NCBI GenBank assembly: GCA_020055645.1
Contig: CM034546.1
Span: 107,016,875 to 107,080,874, forward strand
DNA length: 64,000 nucleotides
Source: Tomocerus qinae
Taxonomy: Eukaryota > Arthropoda > Collembola > Entomobryomorpha > Tomoceridae
Direction of reading: 5' to 3'
Part shown: piece after piece, positions 12,101 to 22,695 of the stretch
Numbering within the stretch: position 1 is the stretch's first letter
Layout: each line of letters opens with the position of its first letter
Position numbers and translations under genes: made by a program
The notes under the pieces: model-generated
Databases searched by the model: none
Told to the model about the DNA's origin: nothing
What the model saw: the letters and a program-made list of their open reading frames with translations, nothing else

Positions 12101-12738
12101 CTATAATATCAATGTCTGAATTTTTAATATGTCATAGCTACATATATAAAGACCCAATTCTGAAAGTTTGATCAAAATCCGTACGCTCGGTTTTGTGCTA
12201 CGTGCGAGTACTTTTTGTCTACCAAAATGTGTACACGTTAACCTTTAATCAGGCGAGCTTCTGTTACGGCTTGCTGTAGGTTTTTTGTTTTGCAGATGAA
12301 TTACCCAAGCCAGATATAATGGCAACACAAATATTTCCTAATTCTCAATGTGTAAAAGACTATGAAAATGAACACTACGGAAGTTATTTTCCTAAAGGGT
12401 TTGATTCAACATTACTGTGCGTGAAACTCAATATGCCCTTCGTATGTCAGGTAACTATTTATACCCATTAATTAGCCAAATAACATTACAGAAACCCTCT
12501 ATGCTACAACTTTGAGTTTAAAAATCAGTTTCTGATGAAGAAATGTGTGAATGTGTGATAGGGAGACTCTGGAGTACAGCTTTTCTCTGTGGATGAAGAA
12601 AATGCTACATATACTCTTATCGGAACTATTGCAAATCCAGAAACAAGTTGTGGGGGGACTGACTATCCAGGAATTTATACAAAAGTGTCATCTTTTCTAC
12701 CTTGGGTCGAAGAAATTTCTGAAATTCTTCAGTCCTAG
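9107..12738 (+). CDS. Secreted trypsin-fold serine protease homolog with long low-complexity N-terminal region, 554 aa
   Basis: Six exons: 9107-9176, 9343-10277, 10371-10474, 10578-10801, 12296-12450, 12562-12738 (1665 nt). A signal peptide (about 1-18) is followed by a Gly/Asn/Trp-rich region with G-W-x-N repeats, then a Pro/Glu/Asn-rich acidic region to about residue 310, then an S1-family domain. Domain landmarks are C-G at about 313, H-P-W-L at 332-335, C-G-G-S-L and S-S-A-H-C (His365), N-N-I-A-L-I-K-L (Asn401 where the catalytic Asp is expected) and C-Q-G-D-S-G-V (Ser499). The residue at the S1-pocket position six before the Ser is Phe493, and no R/I-V-G-G activation site is visible. It therefore keeps His and Ser but lacks the Asp, pointing to a non-catalytic serine protease homolog. 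Such homologs act as cofactors in arthropod haemolymph cascades; that role is inference here. PolyA signal at 12883-12888. Confidence 0.85.
10942..10988. repeat. (CCGT)n microsatellite
   Basis: About 11 tandem CCGT units with one CGGT variant, near the left end of the intronic inverted-repeat element. Confidence 0.9.
11311..12078. repeat. 40-bp minisatellite, about 19 copies
   Basis: The repeating unit contains TGATTTTCATAGTCAACATT followed by AATCAATTTTGATTTTCTGT. Copies are most alike between about 11640 and 12060 and more degenerate at the left end, as expected for an array that spreads by unequal exchange. It lies wholly inside intron 4 of the protease-homolog gene. Confidence 0.92.
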
Positions 12739-12882
12739 ATGGCTATGTTAATTGTTATATCAATATTATTTACCACGTTGATTTTATCATGGTGTTATGT
12801 TTCTCTTTTTTAAGCTCATACTTAGTTATCAATTGTTGGAATTATCATAATCGTAATTCTTCTCCTGTACTTGTTAAAATAC

Positions 12883-12888
12883 AATAAA
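12883..12888 (+). other. Polyadenylation signal (AATAAA)
   Basis: AATAAA lies 145 bases after the stop of the protease-homolog gene. Confidence 0.5.
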
Positions 12889-13844
12889 AATATGACATTT
12901 TGTGAAACCACATTTAATATAATGTATGAAATATCAAACTAAATTGTTTTGTATATATTAAATATTATATTTCGTTTATTTACTGCGTAAAAACTGAAAA
13001 AGGGCTATAAATGTTTACAGACTAACGTTTTCTATGATAAAGCTTATTGTCAGTGTCAGCGTCAGACTGATAAAAATAACGATAGGCATGTCATTTAAAT
13101 ACATCATGACGCCAATATGTTCGTTAAAATACTTTCTAATAATGTTTTGAGTTCCAATAATGAAATAGGTAAAAATATACATGGAAATAACTACCTCCTA
13201 GATATTTTTCAATAGGTTCAATTCATACCTTTTCAAGATTCCTGTTTCCGTCACCTTTCCGTGTAGCTTGCTTAGGAATGTCCCATATGCAAATGACAGC
13301 TTAGGGTGATAGGGCATATAAATCATTATGTACATGCTTTTAAAAAGATTATGTACATAATATGTCTATCTATCCGGAACTCGGAGCAATAATAACTTCA
13401 CTGCTAGTATCATTAAACTGGAGTAAACCAGAGTAGAACAGTTGAAACAGGATTTCCTTGCGTATTATTATTGTTTTTGTTAACAAGATAAAAATTAAAT
13501 AGAAATGTGGGTGAAGAATAGTTTCTAACATAGAACCCTACTACTGCTACTATTGCTTATTTTGAATACTATGGCTAAATAATAAGCTGCATTTACGTTG
13601 AAACACGACTTTCTATTGCCCTGTCCGTGTATTAGCAAGGTGTAATGTATATCCTGTAAAGTAATATGGACCATATAGGAATAGAATTTAGGAACAAAGG
13701 AATTCACATTTGTGTTTCTTTAAAACGTACTTGATTGACAAAAATGGAAATCCCCACAGTCCATTCAATTCTAATTACGTACTTTTGTATTCCTTTCTCC
13801 AAAGCCTGAGCCCGATGGATATCTCAAATCTTCCATTTTAGAGC
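12889..13844. other. Intergenic, no gene seen
   Basis: AT-rich with no supported exon. The small minus-strand frames here lack any motif or splice context. Confidence 0.45.
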
Positions 13845-13853
13845 TATAAAATA
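13845..13853 (+). promoter_or_regulatory. TATA box of the Gln/Gly-rich secreted-protein gene
   Basis: TATAAAATA lies 120 bases before the ATG at 13965. Confidence 0.5.
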
Positions 13854-13964
13854 AGTAATTTTTTAGCCCGGATATTCATTCTACATTTGACGATTGTGAC
13901 TACAAGAGCTCTTAAAGTAAACTGTATTGACTACTGAAATATATCAACCTCTTCAAGATTCAGA

Positions 13965-15012
13965 ATGAAGCTAATTGTTTTTACGTGCTTCACAACTTTT
14001 TACATCAGCTATTTTCTCACGGTCAACGGACAATTTGGAAATAACGGTAAGTGCATTTCAATTCAAGAATTTTTCAATAAATAATTATTCACTGCAATAC
14101 TATAGACATTTTTAGCTTACTGAAATTACTGTACTACTTACTGCTACAAACTTTTTTAGTATTAGATCAGTGTTGTGTATTATGATTTTTTGGTTTTTGT
14201 TATAATTAACAATTTTATATTTAGATTCGAATCTCCCTTGATACTGTAGCATGTTGTATCGGTTTTAAAAATGATGTTACAAAAACTATACTTTTTTTTC
14301 AAGTTTAAACTTAGGTGGAATTGCTTGTTTTGCAGGATGGAATTCCGGACAGCAGAGAAATCAATACGGAAATGGGAATCCCTTGAATGCATTCATGGAC
14401 GGATTGAAGAGTCAAGTTGCTACCAATCTTTTTCAACCAAATGTATACGGTGGTGGCTACGGAACAGGACTTCCTCAGCAGCAGAATCCCTGGGCCACTT
14501 GGGGTGCAAACCAATTCCATCAGACACAAGGAGGATATAACAATCAATACGCTGGAAACCCAACATATCAGAATCAACATCCTTACAATCAGGGGCAATA
14601 CAATCCAAATGGTTATCAGCAGCAGGGAGGTAACAATTTCGGTCCAGGCCAACAGTATGGAGGAGGTTCCAATTTCGGTCCAAGTCAACAGGGAGGGGCC
14701 AATTTTGGTGCCGGACAACAAAATTTTCAAGGACCTCAAAATGCCAATGGTCAGTCACCTTTGCCGCCGAGGGACAACTTAGCTGGTCAAAATGCTCTTC
14801 CTATTCCCGACAACACAAATTCCGCTGTTCCTTCTGGAAACAATGTTCAGTTACCTAACCAAAACGATGTAAATGCCCAACCAAATGTCCCTATTCCTGT
14901 AGACACTCGAGAAGAATTGAAACCAAATGTATCTACAGGAGAGAATCCGCCTGCAGGTGATACTAACTCAGAGGATGCACTAGTTTTAAAAGAATTTAAC
15001 AACTCATCTTAG
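13965..15012 (+). CDS. Secreted Gln/Gly/Asn-rich low-complexity protein, 252 aa
   Basis: Exon 1 is 13965-14046 (signal peptide, donor G/GTAAGT, phase 1). Exon 2 is 14336-15012 (acceptor tgcag). The total is 759 nt. The signal peptide ends near T-V-N-G/Q-F-G. The mature part has no Cys and no recognisable domain. It opens with an amphipathic stretch (N-A-F-M-D-G-L-K-S-Q-V), then a Gln/Gly/Asn/Tyr-rich region with imperfect repeats of the type Q-Q-x-G-G-x-N-F-G, and ends Pro/Asn-rich and mildly acidic. Such sequence is typical of extracellular structural or gel-forming proteins; function is inference. Its exon 1 design matches that of the neighbouring protease-homolog gene. A possible polyA signal is at 15317-15322. 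It is convergent with the mevalonate kinase gene. Confidence 0.75.
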
Positions 15013-15875
15013 AGGTACACAAATTCGTTAATTTATGTGATAACGGTTATTACATTTCCTGCATTTTTTTACTGTTTTATTTTAAATGAGTCTAAACCTT
15101 GCAGTAACAATCTAAATTTAAATATGAACGAACGTATTGAAGACTAAATAGAGAAAATTCTAATTCATACCAACTTACCATTACCAAATACATAAAAACT
15201 TATAAACTTGATTTCTTAGGCTTTGTCTAGTAATTCTGATATACATAATACCCATACATGCTCAATACTCATTTTAAAAAGAAAATTACTTATGAAAGCT
15301 GTATTTTATTTAGAAAAATAAAAATTGACTAATTAGCAAAGAGAAAGAGAACTCATGATGTTTTTGTTTCGACACTACGACATTGTGTGTCGACAATTGT
15401 TAAACACTCTATTTGCATTATCTCATACTAGCATAATTTCCATAATAAGATTATCTCCGTATCTGTCTATTTGATAACATTGCATTTATTATCTTAAAAT
15501 AGAAAATACATTACTTCTCCTTGTGCCATTTTACTTTGTTCCTGCATAACAAATACTGCAGATATATATTAATCATATAAATACTCTCCTTAACTGTGCT
15601 GATTATCATATATCGTTAGAAAAATGGAAGTTTACACCCACAACCAATTCATATTTTAATATTAAGTGGTCAAACCGACATGATTTCCACCCAACCCAAA
15701 TGTAAAACCGTTTCATCCAAATCCATAACTTTAGAAGCATATTTTTAGGGATATCTAGCTTTGGTATATTTAACTGGTTAATATTGTGCATGCTGATTTT
15801 TGCGTTAGAACATTATTATTGTTAATCATTCTAATTAAACAATTTTTTGCTTCAGAAAATATGGATTTAGCGTTC
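15013..15875. other. Convergent intergenic region
   Basis: Lies between two convergent genes. AATAAA at 15317-15322 could end the plus-strand gene. TTTATT at 15305-15310 or 15485-15490 (AATAAA on the minus strand) could end the mevalonate kinase transcript. If so, the 3' ends may overlap. No other gene seen. Confidence 0.4.
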
Positions 15876-17287
15876 TTAAATTATTTGAAAACCCTTACAA
15901 CCCAAACTGGTATCCCAGTATTGATAACGTTTTTCTTCGAGTTTTGACTTGAGATTTTTTAGCACATCTTCATTAGTATTCTTTGGAATCATAACAAAAG
16001 CACAACCCCCACCACCAGCTCCTGTCAATTTGGCACTGAGACCAAATTCATTTGCAGTTTCTACAATATCATCTAAGCTTGGATGTGAAACATTAAGTTT
16101 TCTCAATATTTCCTGATTCTTCCTGACGAGTTGGGATTCAGTTGTCCCTGTAGTTTTTATTGTAGAAATACATTCTTCAACAATTTCTGTGACACCATCA
16201 ATCAAATTTTTGAATAGAGTGTAGTCGCTGTCGTGTAGAGACTTTACCTAAATTGACATATAAAACTTAGTTGTGTTGCAAAAGGTAATACAATAATACT
16301 AAACAATACTTCATATAGAACAAGACGAAAAATGGAGTTTGTACCCTGGCTACTAAATCTTTTGTCGAACGGGGAACAGCTGTATTGACAAGTAGTACGT
16401 GAATGCCATCACATTTTTCATGTTCCAAAGATTTCCCCTTTTGAAATATAACTGCTTCGCCGAAAGTAACAACGCTGTTGTCTATTCCACTTGGGGTTCC
16501 ATGAACAAATCGCTCGCTGACGAAAGCCCAACGATTCACCTATGAAAATCCAGAAAAAAACTACTGACCAATAAAATTGACACCTTAATTGAAATGTACT
16601 AATTTCCACATTGCAAGTTTATTTTTATACTGAATTCCAGCTGTTACCTACCAAATTGAGGTCTATGTTGTCTGAATTCATATGACCGGAAGCAACCAGA
16701 AGTGCCCCAGCCAAAGCAACACCAAAAGACGCTGAGCTCCCCAATCCAGCCCCGACTGGTAATTCTGTTTCGATCAACACATTGAGAGGAGTAACTGCAT
16801 CGAATACTGCCAGATATAAAAACACAAATGCTTCCAGAGCAGCTGTTTGAGCAGGTTTCAATTCAGGACTGCAGTCATCAAGTAAGGAATCATGGTTCTT
16901 GACGAATTCACTTATTTTCTCCACTACAGAAGTATCCAAAGAAATTGGGTCCGATATCACCAAATTTTTGTATCTGTAAAGAAATAAAAAGAGTTTATAT
17001 TATTGTAGTGGTAGTAGTTGCTTCCTCCCATTAAGAATACTCAAAAAGAAAACTCACGTGAATTGATGGCTTAATTGAGACTTTAATTTTGTAATATCTT
17101 TCAGATCAATGCTTCCACGAATCCCAATATCAGAAAAATTAACACTTAGACTCTCATCTGTAGAAATGGTAATTTTTGTGTAAAGCCCAACAGAAACTGC
17201 AATTGCCTTTGTGCCGTAAACCACTGCATGTTCCCCGTGTAAAATCACTTTTCCTGGTGCCTGTGTTTTAATTATGCTGGCCATCAT
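15876..17287 (-). CDS. Mvk: Mevalonate kinase, 372 aa, 4 exons
   Basis: Exons in transcript order: 17287-17058, 16973-16652, 16539-16345, 16247-15876 (1119 nt). It catalyses ATP-dependent phosphorylation of mevalonate to 5-phosphomevalonate, in the pathway to isoprenoids, which in arthropods feeds juvenile-hormone-type sesquiterpenoids rather than sterols. GHMP-kinase features in order: P-G-K-V-I-L-H-G-E-H at 11-20, the ATP-binding loop P-V-G-A-G-L-G-S-S-A at 149-158, Glu193 and Asp204 in E-R-F-V-H-G-T-P-S-G-I-D (the known Mg-binding and catalytic positions), and T-G-A-G-G-G-G at 324-330. It is slightly shorter than the vertebrate enzyme (about 396 aa), but all key motifs are intact. The start is the first ATG of M-M-A-S; the second (17284) is also possible. 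Confidence 0.95.
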
Positions 17288-18199
17288 CAAATAATAATGT
17301 AATATAATTTAATATTTCTCCAGAGTTAAGTATAGCTGATACTTTGGTAATAAACGTAAAATACTTGGCTACTACACCAAAACTAATAATCAACTGATGT
17401 TTAGTTGTTCTCTCAGTCTCAGCTGCTTTTCGAGCCAGTTTTATATTCCTTGTATTTCCTGATACTTTCGGAGACACACTTTACCCCTGTATGAGATACG
17501 TAAATGCGTTGATGCGAAGTGACAGTTTATTCTTCTTCCGATTATAATTATGTCTTTGATTGTCTTGACCATAGTGCAGTCACCAAAGAATATGAACAAT
17601 GAACTTATAATATTAAACCTTAAATTAGATTGCAGAAGGTTACAAAGAAATACCTATTGCATAATATTTGCAGCAATGTAGGAAGCAGTTTTTAACAATA
17701 TTCTTGCTTCTTACTTCTTACTTACGAATTGGTATTCCTTTATTATGGAATGAAGCGAAAGTTCCGTGTATTACACTGTAAAGTGTAATACGTATTTAGT
17801 ATAGTGAAGAGTGAGAGCATAATTCTCGCAAAATAATTTACAGTTACATTCATTATGTGTAATATCCAGCATGCATTACAGACAACTAACTACTTCCATT
17901 CAACCCAATTGGCTTTCATGAATTTGACATTGACGAGGACTATCCGTTTATCAATTGTTCACTTGCCTAACTACAAGTGTGATATTATAATGCCAGCTAT
18001 TGTAAGAGCTTTAGCCTTTTTCCTCCTAAGAAGAATGAAGTTCAAAGGTCTAGGGAACAGATGCATAAATTATTTATCGTATGGGGTCATGAGGTGAAGA
18101 AATATAGCATTGAAACAGTCATTTTTATCACCAACTAAATATTATAACAAACACCTTGGCTTATCTTATTAAATCAGTGCAAGATTCGAATTATAATTT
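17288..18199. other. Region 5' of mevalonate kinase, no gene seen
   Basis: Contains the presumed promoter of the minus-strand mevalonate kinase gene; no clear TATA box. An 80-codon plus-strand frame at 17855-18097 shows no motif and is not called. Confidence 0.4.
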
Positions 18200-18650
18200 A
18201 TTGGAATTTATGGGAACGACTTTGAACTTATTGTAACGAATTTGAATTTATTAGACCGAATTGGACTTTATTGGACTTTATTGGACCCAAGGAGCTTTAA
18301 CTGGTTTAGGTATCCCTTGGTTTCTCTTTGGCTGTTTTTTCATAAGGAGGGTTCAGTTAGGCACTTTGCGTGAATATCTATACGGGACGTTTTTCGTCCC
18401 TTATCCGATTGTTGCCAATGACAACTGGTAGGATTTGTCCCTTATAGATATTCACGCAAAGTGCCTAGCTGAACCCTCCTGTTGAAACTGTTGACACTCC
18501 TTGATTGGACCGAATTGGACCGAATTGGACTTTATTGGACCGAAATGGACTTTATTGGACCTAATTGGACTTTATTGGACTTTATTGGACCGAAATGAAC
18601 TTTATTGGACCGAATTGGACTTTATTTTATTGGACCGAATTGGACATTAA
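18200..18650. repeat. Degenerate TTGGAC-rich tandem array
   Basis: Many copies of the word TTGGAC alternate with CGAAT and TTTA (composite unit roughly TTGGACCGAATTGGACTTTA), seen at about 18205-18292 and again at 18500-18645. The spacing is irregular. The array is interrupted by non-repeat sequence carrying an inverted-repeat element at 18345-18480. Confidence 0.8.
18345..18480. mobile_element. 136-bp inverted-repeat element (MITE)
   Basis: The left arm begins AGGAGGGTTCAGTTAGGCAC and runs about 44 bp to GGGAC. The right arm is its reverse complement with about two mismatches, ending GAACCCTCCT. The central loop is about 50 bp. No clear target duplication and no coding capacity. The near-perfect arms suggest fairly recent insertion; the superfamily is not assignable. 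Confidence 0.72.
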
Positions 18651-21495
18651 TTTTTTTTTGCATTTCAGAACTCGTGTGAGCTAATTTGATTGTAATTGTA
18701 AGTATGCGTATATGAACTGTTACATCTAATTTTATTCGACATTCTATGTAAGTGCAAATTGTTTCGGTTCATAGGTAGTAAAAACTACCCAATAAAAATT
18801 TATTGTTGGAGTGTGATTAGTTAGTGTCTAGCTTTCTTTTCGTCCGAGTGTGATTATGGGCAGGCAAGATGTTTTTCTTTTCTTATCCTTAGAAAACTAA
18901 TTGTGTTTATATACCACTATACAAAAATGATGTCGAATGTAATAGCTTCCTCACTTGTGTAGAATAAGTTGTTAGCTTGTAAGAAGTGATTTTAGTTAAA
19001 GCCTCCTGTGGATTGATGTATCTTTCTCAAGATTACCCTATAATGTGTTGAATGAAAACTTTAAGTTGTATTTTTAATTCCATATATCCCAAGAGCCATT
19101 GTTTTTGAATTCCTTAAGATATATATACAAAGTATCTTTCTGAAAGATATTACTACTACAGATATATATAGCATTAAAACATAGAAAAGGTTTCTAGAAA
19201 ATAGAAAATAGAAGTAGAGAGGAAAAGACGCACAGTTTGAGCTAAATCATTCGTGTAATCACATCACAGGGCTTGTCGAAAATCATTAACTTGTAAATCA
19301 CAATAAAGAAGAGAATTAGGATTGAAATGAAGGTATAAAAAGGTAGCTAATGAAATAAAGTAGTAATGACTTAGCTAATACAGACATAATAGTTTAGTTT
19401 ATCAAAGCAAGGAATGAAATGGCGTAGTTAAGTCAAAGCAAACCGTAGAAGCAGCGGGATAAAAGACCGTGAAATTTCGTTGAAGACAATGCAATTGCAA
19501 TGCAATACAGTGCAATGATTCAACAAACATAAATGTAGCTCTCTTCTACTAATTCCAGTACAATTATTTCCACTGTCTTCTCTCGTGTTTTACTGTACTT
19601 GTCAGCATTGAACTTTATTTCACGTTTATTTATAGAGAAATCTAAGATAGGAGGTAGTAGTAGGATCTAAAAATTAAGCACGATGTTTTATTTATTGTCA
19701 ATGTTCATGCTTACCTTTCCTTGCGTGGTTAATACCTACACTAATAATAAATGCTTACTTAATACTCCCAGCAAGCAACAATAAATAAAATACCTATGCA
19801 CATTTTCATCCTTCCCTTGGCACTGAGTGACTATACTAAAGATCCTATTAAAGTATGATACTGTGATTGCTCGCAGTTAGGAATTTAGTGTTGGAAATAG
19901 GTTTTCTTTACTCATCTCACCAACCAACGAACCATTGCATTGTTCTAGAGAAACAATAAAGCCCATAGTCAGTTCAGCGTAATAGAATCAGAATAAAGCA
20001 ACTAAAATAAATTACAACGTAATAAAAGGAGTAAGGAGGGAACATAAACAAATACGAGTAAAAGAGCAGTTTAATTTAATAAAGGAAAATCTACCTGTCG
20101 TGTCTTCGAGGAGGATTTCGTTTAAGTCGCTACTACTACTCGCTTGACTATACAATAATAGTCCAACTATACTATTTCATATGCAACTATATAGAAAGCC
20201 CAGTGCTCGTAGGTGTAAATGGTTCATTTCTTACACTTTTTATGTTTTAAATGTGTATAGGAATGCAAAAGTTGGAGAGGAACAGCAAAGAGACTGCCGT
20301 CCGTGTGACCATTTCATTTATTTACGTTTACATCCAATTATTAGCTCCTACATGTAAATAGCTGCAGTCTCTCTATAAATAAAGTAAAAGCTTATCCCTT
20401 CCATATTTATACTTGTAATAATATACCATAGAGCCTTATTGGTACCTACCGTAGTTTAGGTATATAAATCAAGTGAACCTATGTGAATCGTTTTATGGCG
20501 AAACTCTCAAATGTTCAAAATAGGGAAATGATGTACCTCTAATTGTATCTATAGAGCATTTGTGAAATATACATGAATATTTGTGTATGTTATAATGTAA
20601 TGTAATGCAATGGGGTGTGATGTGATGTTCGCCTTTATAGCGTTTTCCCCTGAGATATATGGTTTGTGTGATGCGATGTGAGTTGTGAGTAATACCGGTA
20701 AGTTAATAGTAAATGGTAATGATCCTGCCTCGTCATGCCAGATGTTACACTCGTGGGAATCCTTACACTTGAGCTTTTCTATTATTTTGCCATCAAAATC
20801 ACTCACAATATTTGTACTTGTTTCCAAAGTCGAGCCTTTAAGAATTATTTTTACTCTGACTTGTTGTTACCAATAATAAACACATTGCAAAAAAACCTTA
20901 CAAATTAATTACCTGGTATTACTTCAGGTATTGTGGGAAACATCATTAATTTCTTGATTTTATGGTCTTAATACACATTAATCCCTTCTCCTTTCAAAAT
21001 CGCAACCCAAACACTGATCTGACATTTTAATAAGAGTTTAAATATGGAAAAAATAAAATACTATGTTTTAAAGTGATTTGGAATGCAATGGACTGAAAAG
21101 CTGATATTTCAAAAAAAAAGTTAGCAGCAAAGTTGACATGTTAAGCATAATATTATACATTCATGAATTATGGTACATAGTAGTAACATATATTTTGGCT
21201 TTATTAGCCTTCTGTCACATTCACGGAGCATTAGAGAGAAGACAGGGCAAGGGACTTTCCCCTGATGAGTTACAACTTACAAGTCGACTCTCGACTGACT
21301 GTATAGTTGTCGGTACACCTGGAAAGAGGAATTCGGAAGTAATGTAACGGTCTTCAATGAGATCATTAGGGTCTCCTCCCCGTAATTATTCACATATGTT
21401 CAGCTTTGGCCAATTACCTGTATTTCGTCTGTCTGGTATCTTTTTAAGGTAATGCACGTTCACAAGTACCTAATACATGCATGTGTCTACAATGT
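18651..21495. other. Intergenic, no gene seen
   Basis: About 2.8 kb of AT-rich sequence. Some local simplicity (TGTGATG-like words at 20590-20690) but no coding or RNA gene that I can support. Confidence 0.45.
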
Positions 21496-21500
21496 GTATA

Positions 21501-22092
21501 TGTTTGGTCTTTTGCCTTGAACTAGAATTATAATATTATGTTAAACTGTTATGCTTGATAAAGAATGAATATGAAAGTAATGTGAACGCATGCGCAAGGT
21601 GCAAGCGGAGTTGTAACTGCCAAGTAAAACGTTTTGTGCTTGGCTACAATCGTTGTGTGTTGTGTATGCGTCTGATAGGACTCAGAAGAGTCAGTGTGCT
21701 TCGTGATTTCATACCGAATGAACGTGTCTTGTGTGTGTGAGAAGAATTTCCAGATTTTGATTAAGTTGATTTTGGAAAGAAATATAGGTTAAGAAATAAG
21801 TCTTTTCCTTTGTGTTTTTGTAACGAGATATCATTTTACCTTAAATCAGGTTAGGGAAAGTGTTTATAAAAAGTCTATTACAAAATAGTTGACAATAGTT
21901 GACACATGATAATTGACATACACGCACTAAGATAGTCACACTCACTAGTTTGTCATTGGCAGCCTTACAACCTGATCAGTGAAGCTAGTTAAATTACGAA
22001 CTGTTAGTTTTACTTGTGCATAAAATTAGCAGCATAAAGAAAGCAAAACCCAAAAATATCACAATCCCGCAGATCGGCCAATACACCGCACA
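21501..22092 (+). repeat. 5' LTR of the BEL/Pao element
   Basis: 592 bp, beginning TGTTTGG and ending ACACCGCACA. It matches the 3' LTR base for base apart from one substitution that I see (G at 21779 versus T at 28294) and the insert in the 3' copy. Confidence 0.96.
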
Positions 22093-22110
22093 TGGTCCTT
22101 CGAGCCGGAT
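22093..22110 (+). promoter_or_regulatory. Primer-binding site, complementary to tRNA-Tyr 3' end
   Basis: TGGTCCTTCGAGCCGGAT immediately follows the 5' LTR. Its reverse complement, ATCCGGCTCGAAGGACCA, equals the acceptor-stem and T-arm 3' end of animal tRNA-Tyr plus CCA, as known from insect and vertebrate tRNA-Tyr. There is no spacer between LTR and site. Confidence 0.8.
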
Positions 22111-22695
22111 TATATTGTATCCAGAATTGAAATCGTATTGGTAAGAGGATTGTGATTAAAGAAAAAACGAATTTTGAACTGTGAAATTTCGTAAAATTAA
22201 AAGTGACTGAGTGGTGCGCTACTCAGTAGAAGAAAGTGTCATCGTTGGTCATAATATAGAAGACAGCGAGGCAAGATCTGGATACAGCGAGGCAAGATCA
22301 TAAGGAGATTGTCGGTCGGGCATCCAGCAAAGAAAAACTGAAGAAATCGAGTGAGGACGAGTCAAATAGCATTGGCGGTTGGTCATTGGCGTCGGTCGTT
22401 CATCATCTCACGTAAGACGGGACTCCAGTAGAGGGAGGTCTCATTTGAAGCAGCCCAAGAAAGAAGAACCTTGTAGAGCCGCCAAATTTGAAAGAAGCAG
22501 AGGTTGTGTGAGACCACAGTCGTTGGATTGGTAGCGTAAGCACATCTTTGTAACAAAAAATAATTATTTGTCTAATTTGAAATTTGAATTCAAGTGAAAG
22601 TGAAAAAGAATTGAACATTATATTATTTGAAAATATAAGTGAACATTTCGAGAAAGTTAAACTTTGAAAATCTGTGAGTGAAAATAGAAATCATC

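Larger units (their letters stand above)
10902..12259. repeat. Inverted-repeat-bounded element inside intron 4 of the protease-homolog gene
   Basis: The word AGCTCGCCTGA (10902-10912) recurs inverted as TCAGGCGAGCT (12249-12259), enclosing 1358 bp that fill almost the whole intron. Inside are a CCGT microsatellite, about 320 bp of unique-looking sequence and a 40-bp minisatellite. No coding capacity and no clear target duplication. It may be a non-autonomous transposon that carries satellite sequence; family unknown. Confidence 0.5.

Noticed and set aside
14311..14782. Several long overlapping frames on both strands over the Gln/Gly-rich gene
   Set aside because: They arise from the repetitive codon composition of the real frame (13965-15012), which alone has a signal-peptide exon and matching splice phases.
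17855..18097. 80-codon plus-strand frame upstream of mevalonate kinase
   Set aside because: No motif, no neighbouring exon, composition like non-coding sequence.
21555..21740. 61-codon frame inside both BEL LTRs
   Set aside because: Identical in both LTRs only because the LTRs are identical; no known BEL LTR protein and no supporting motif.
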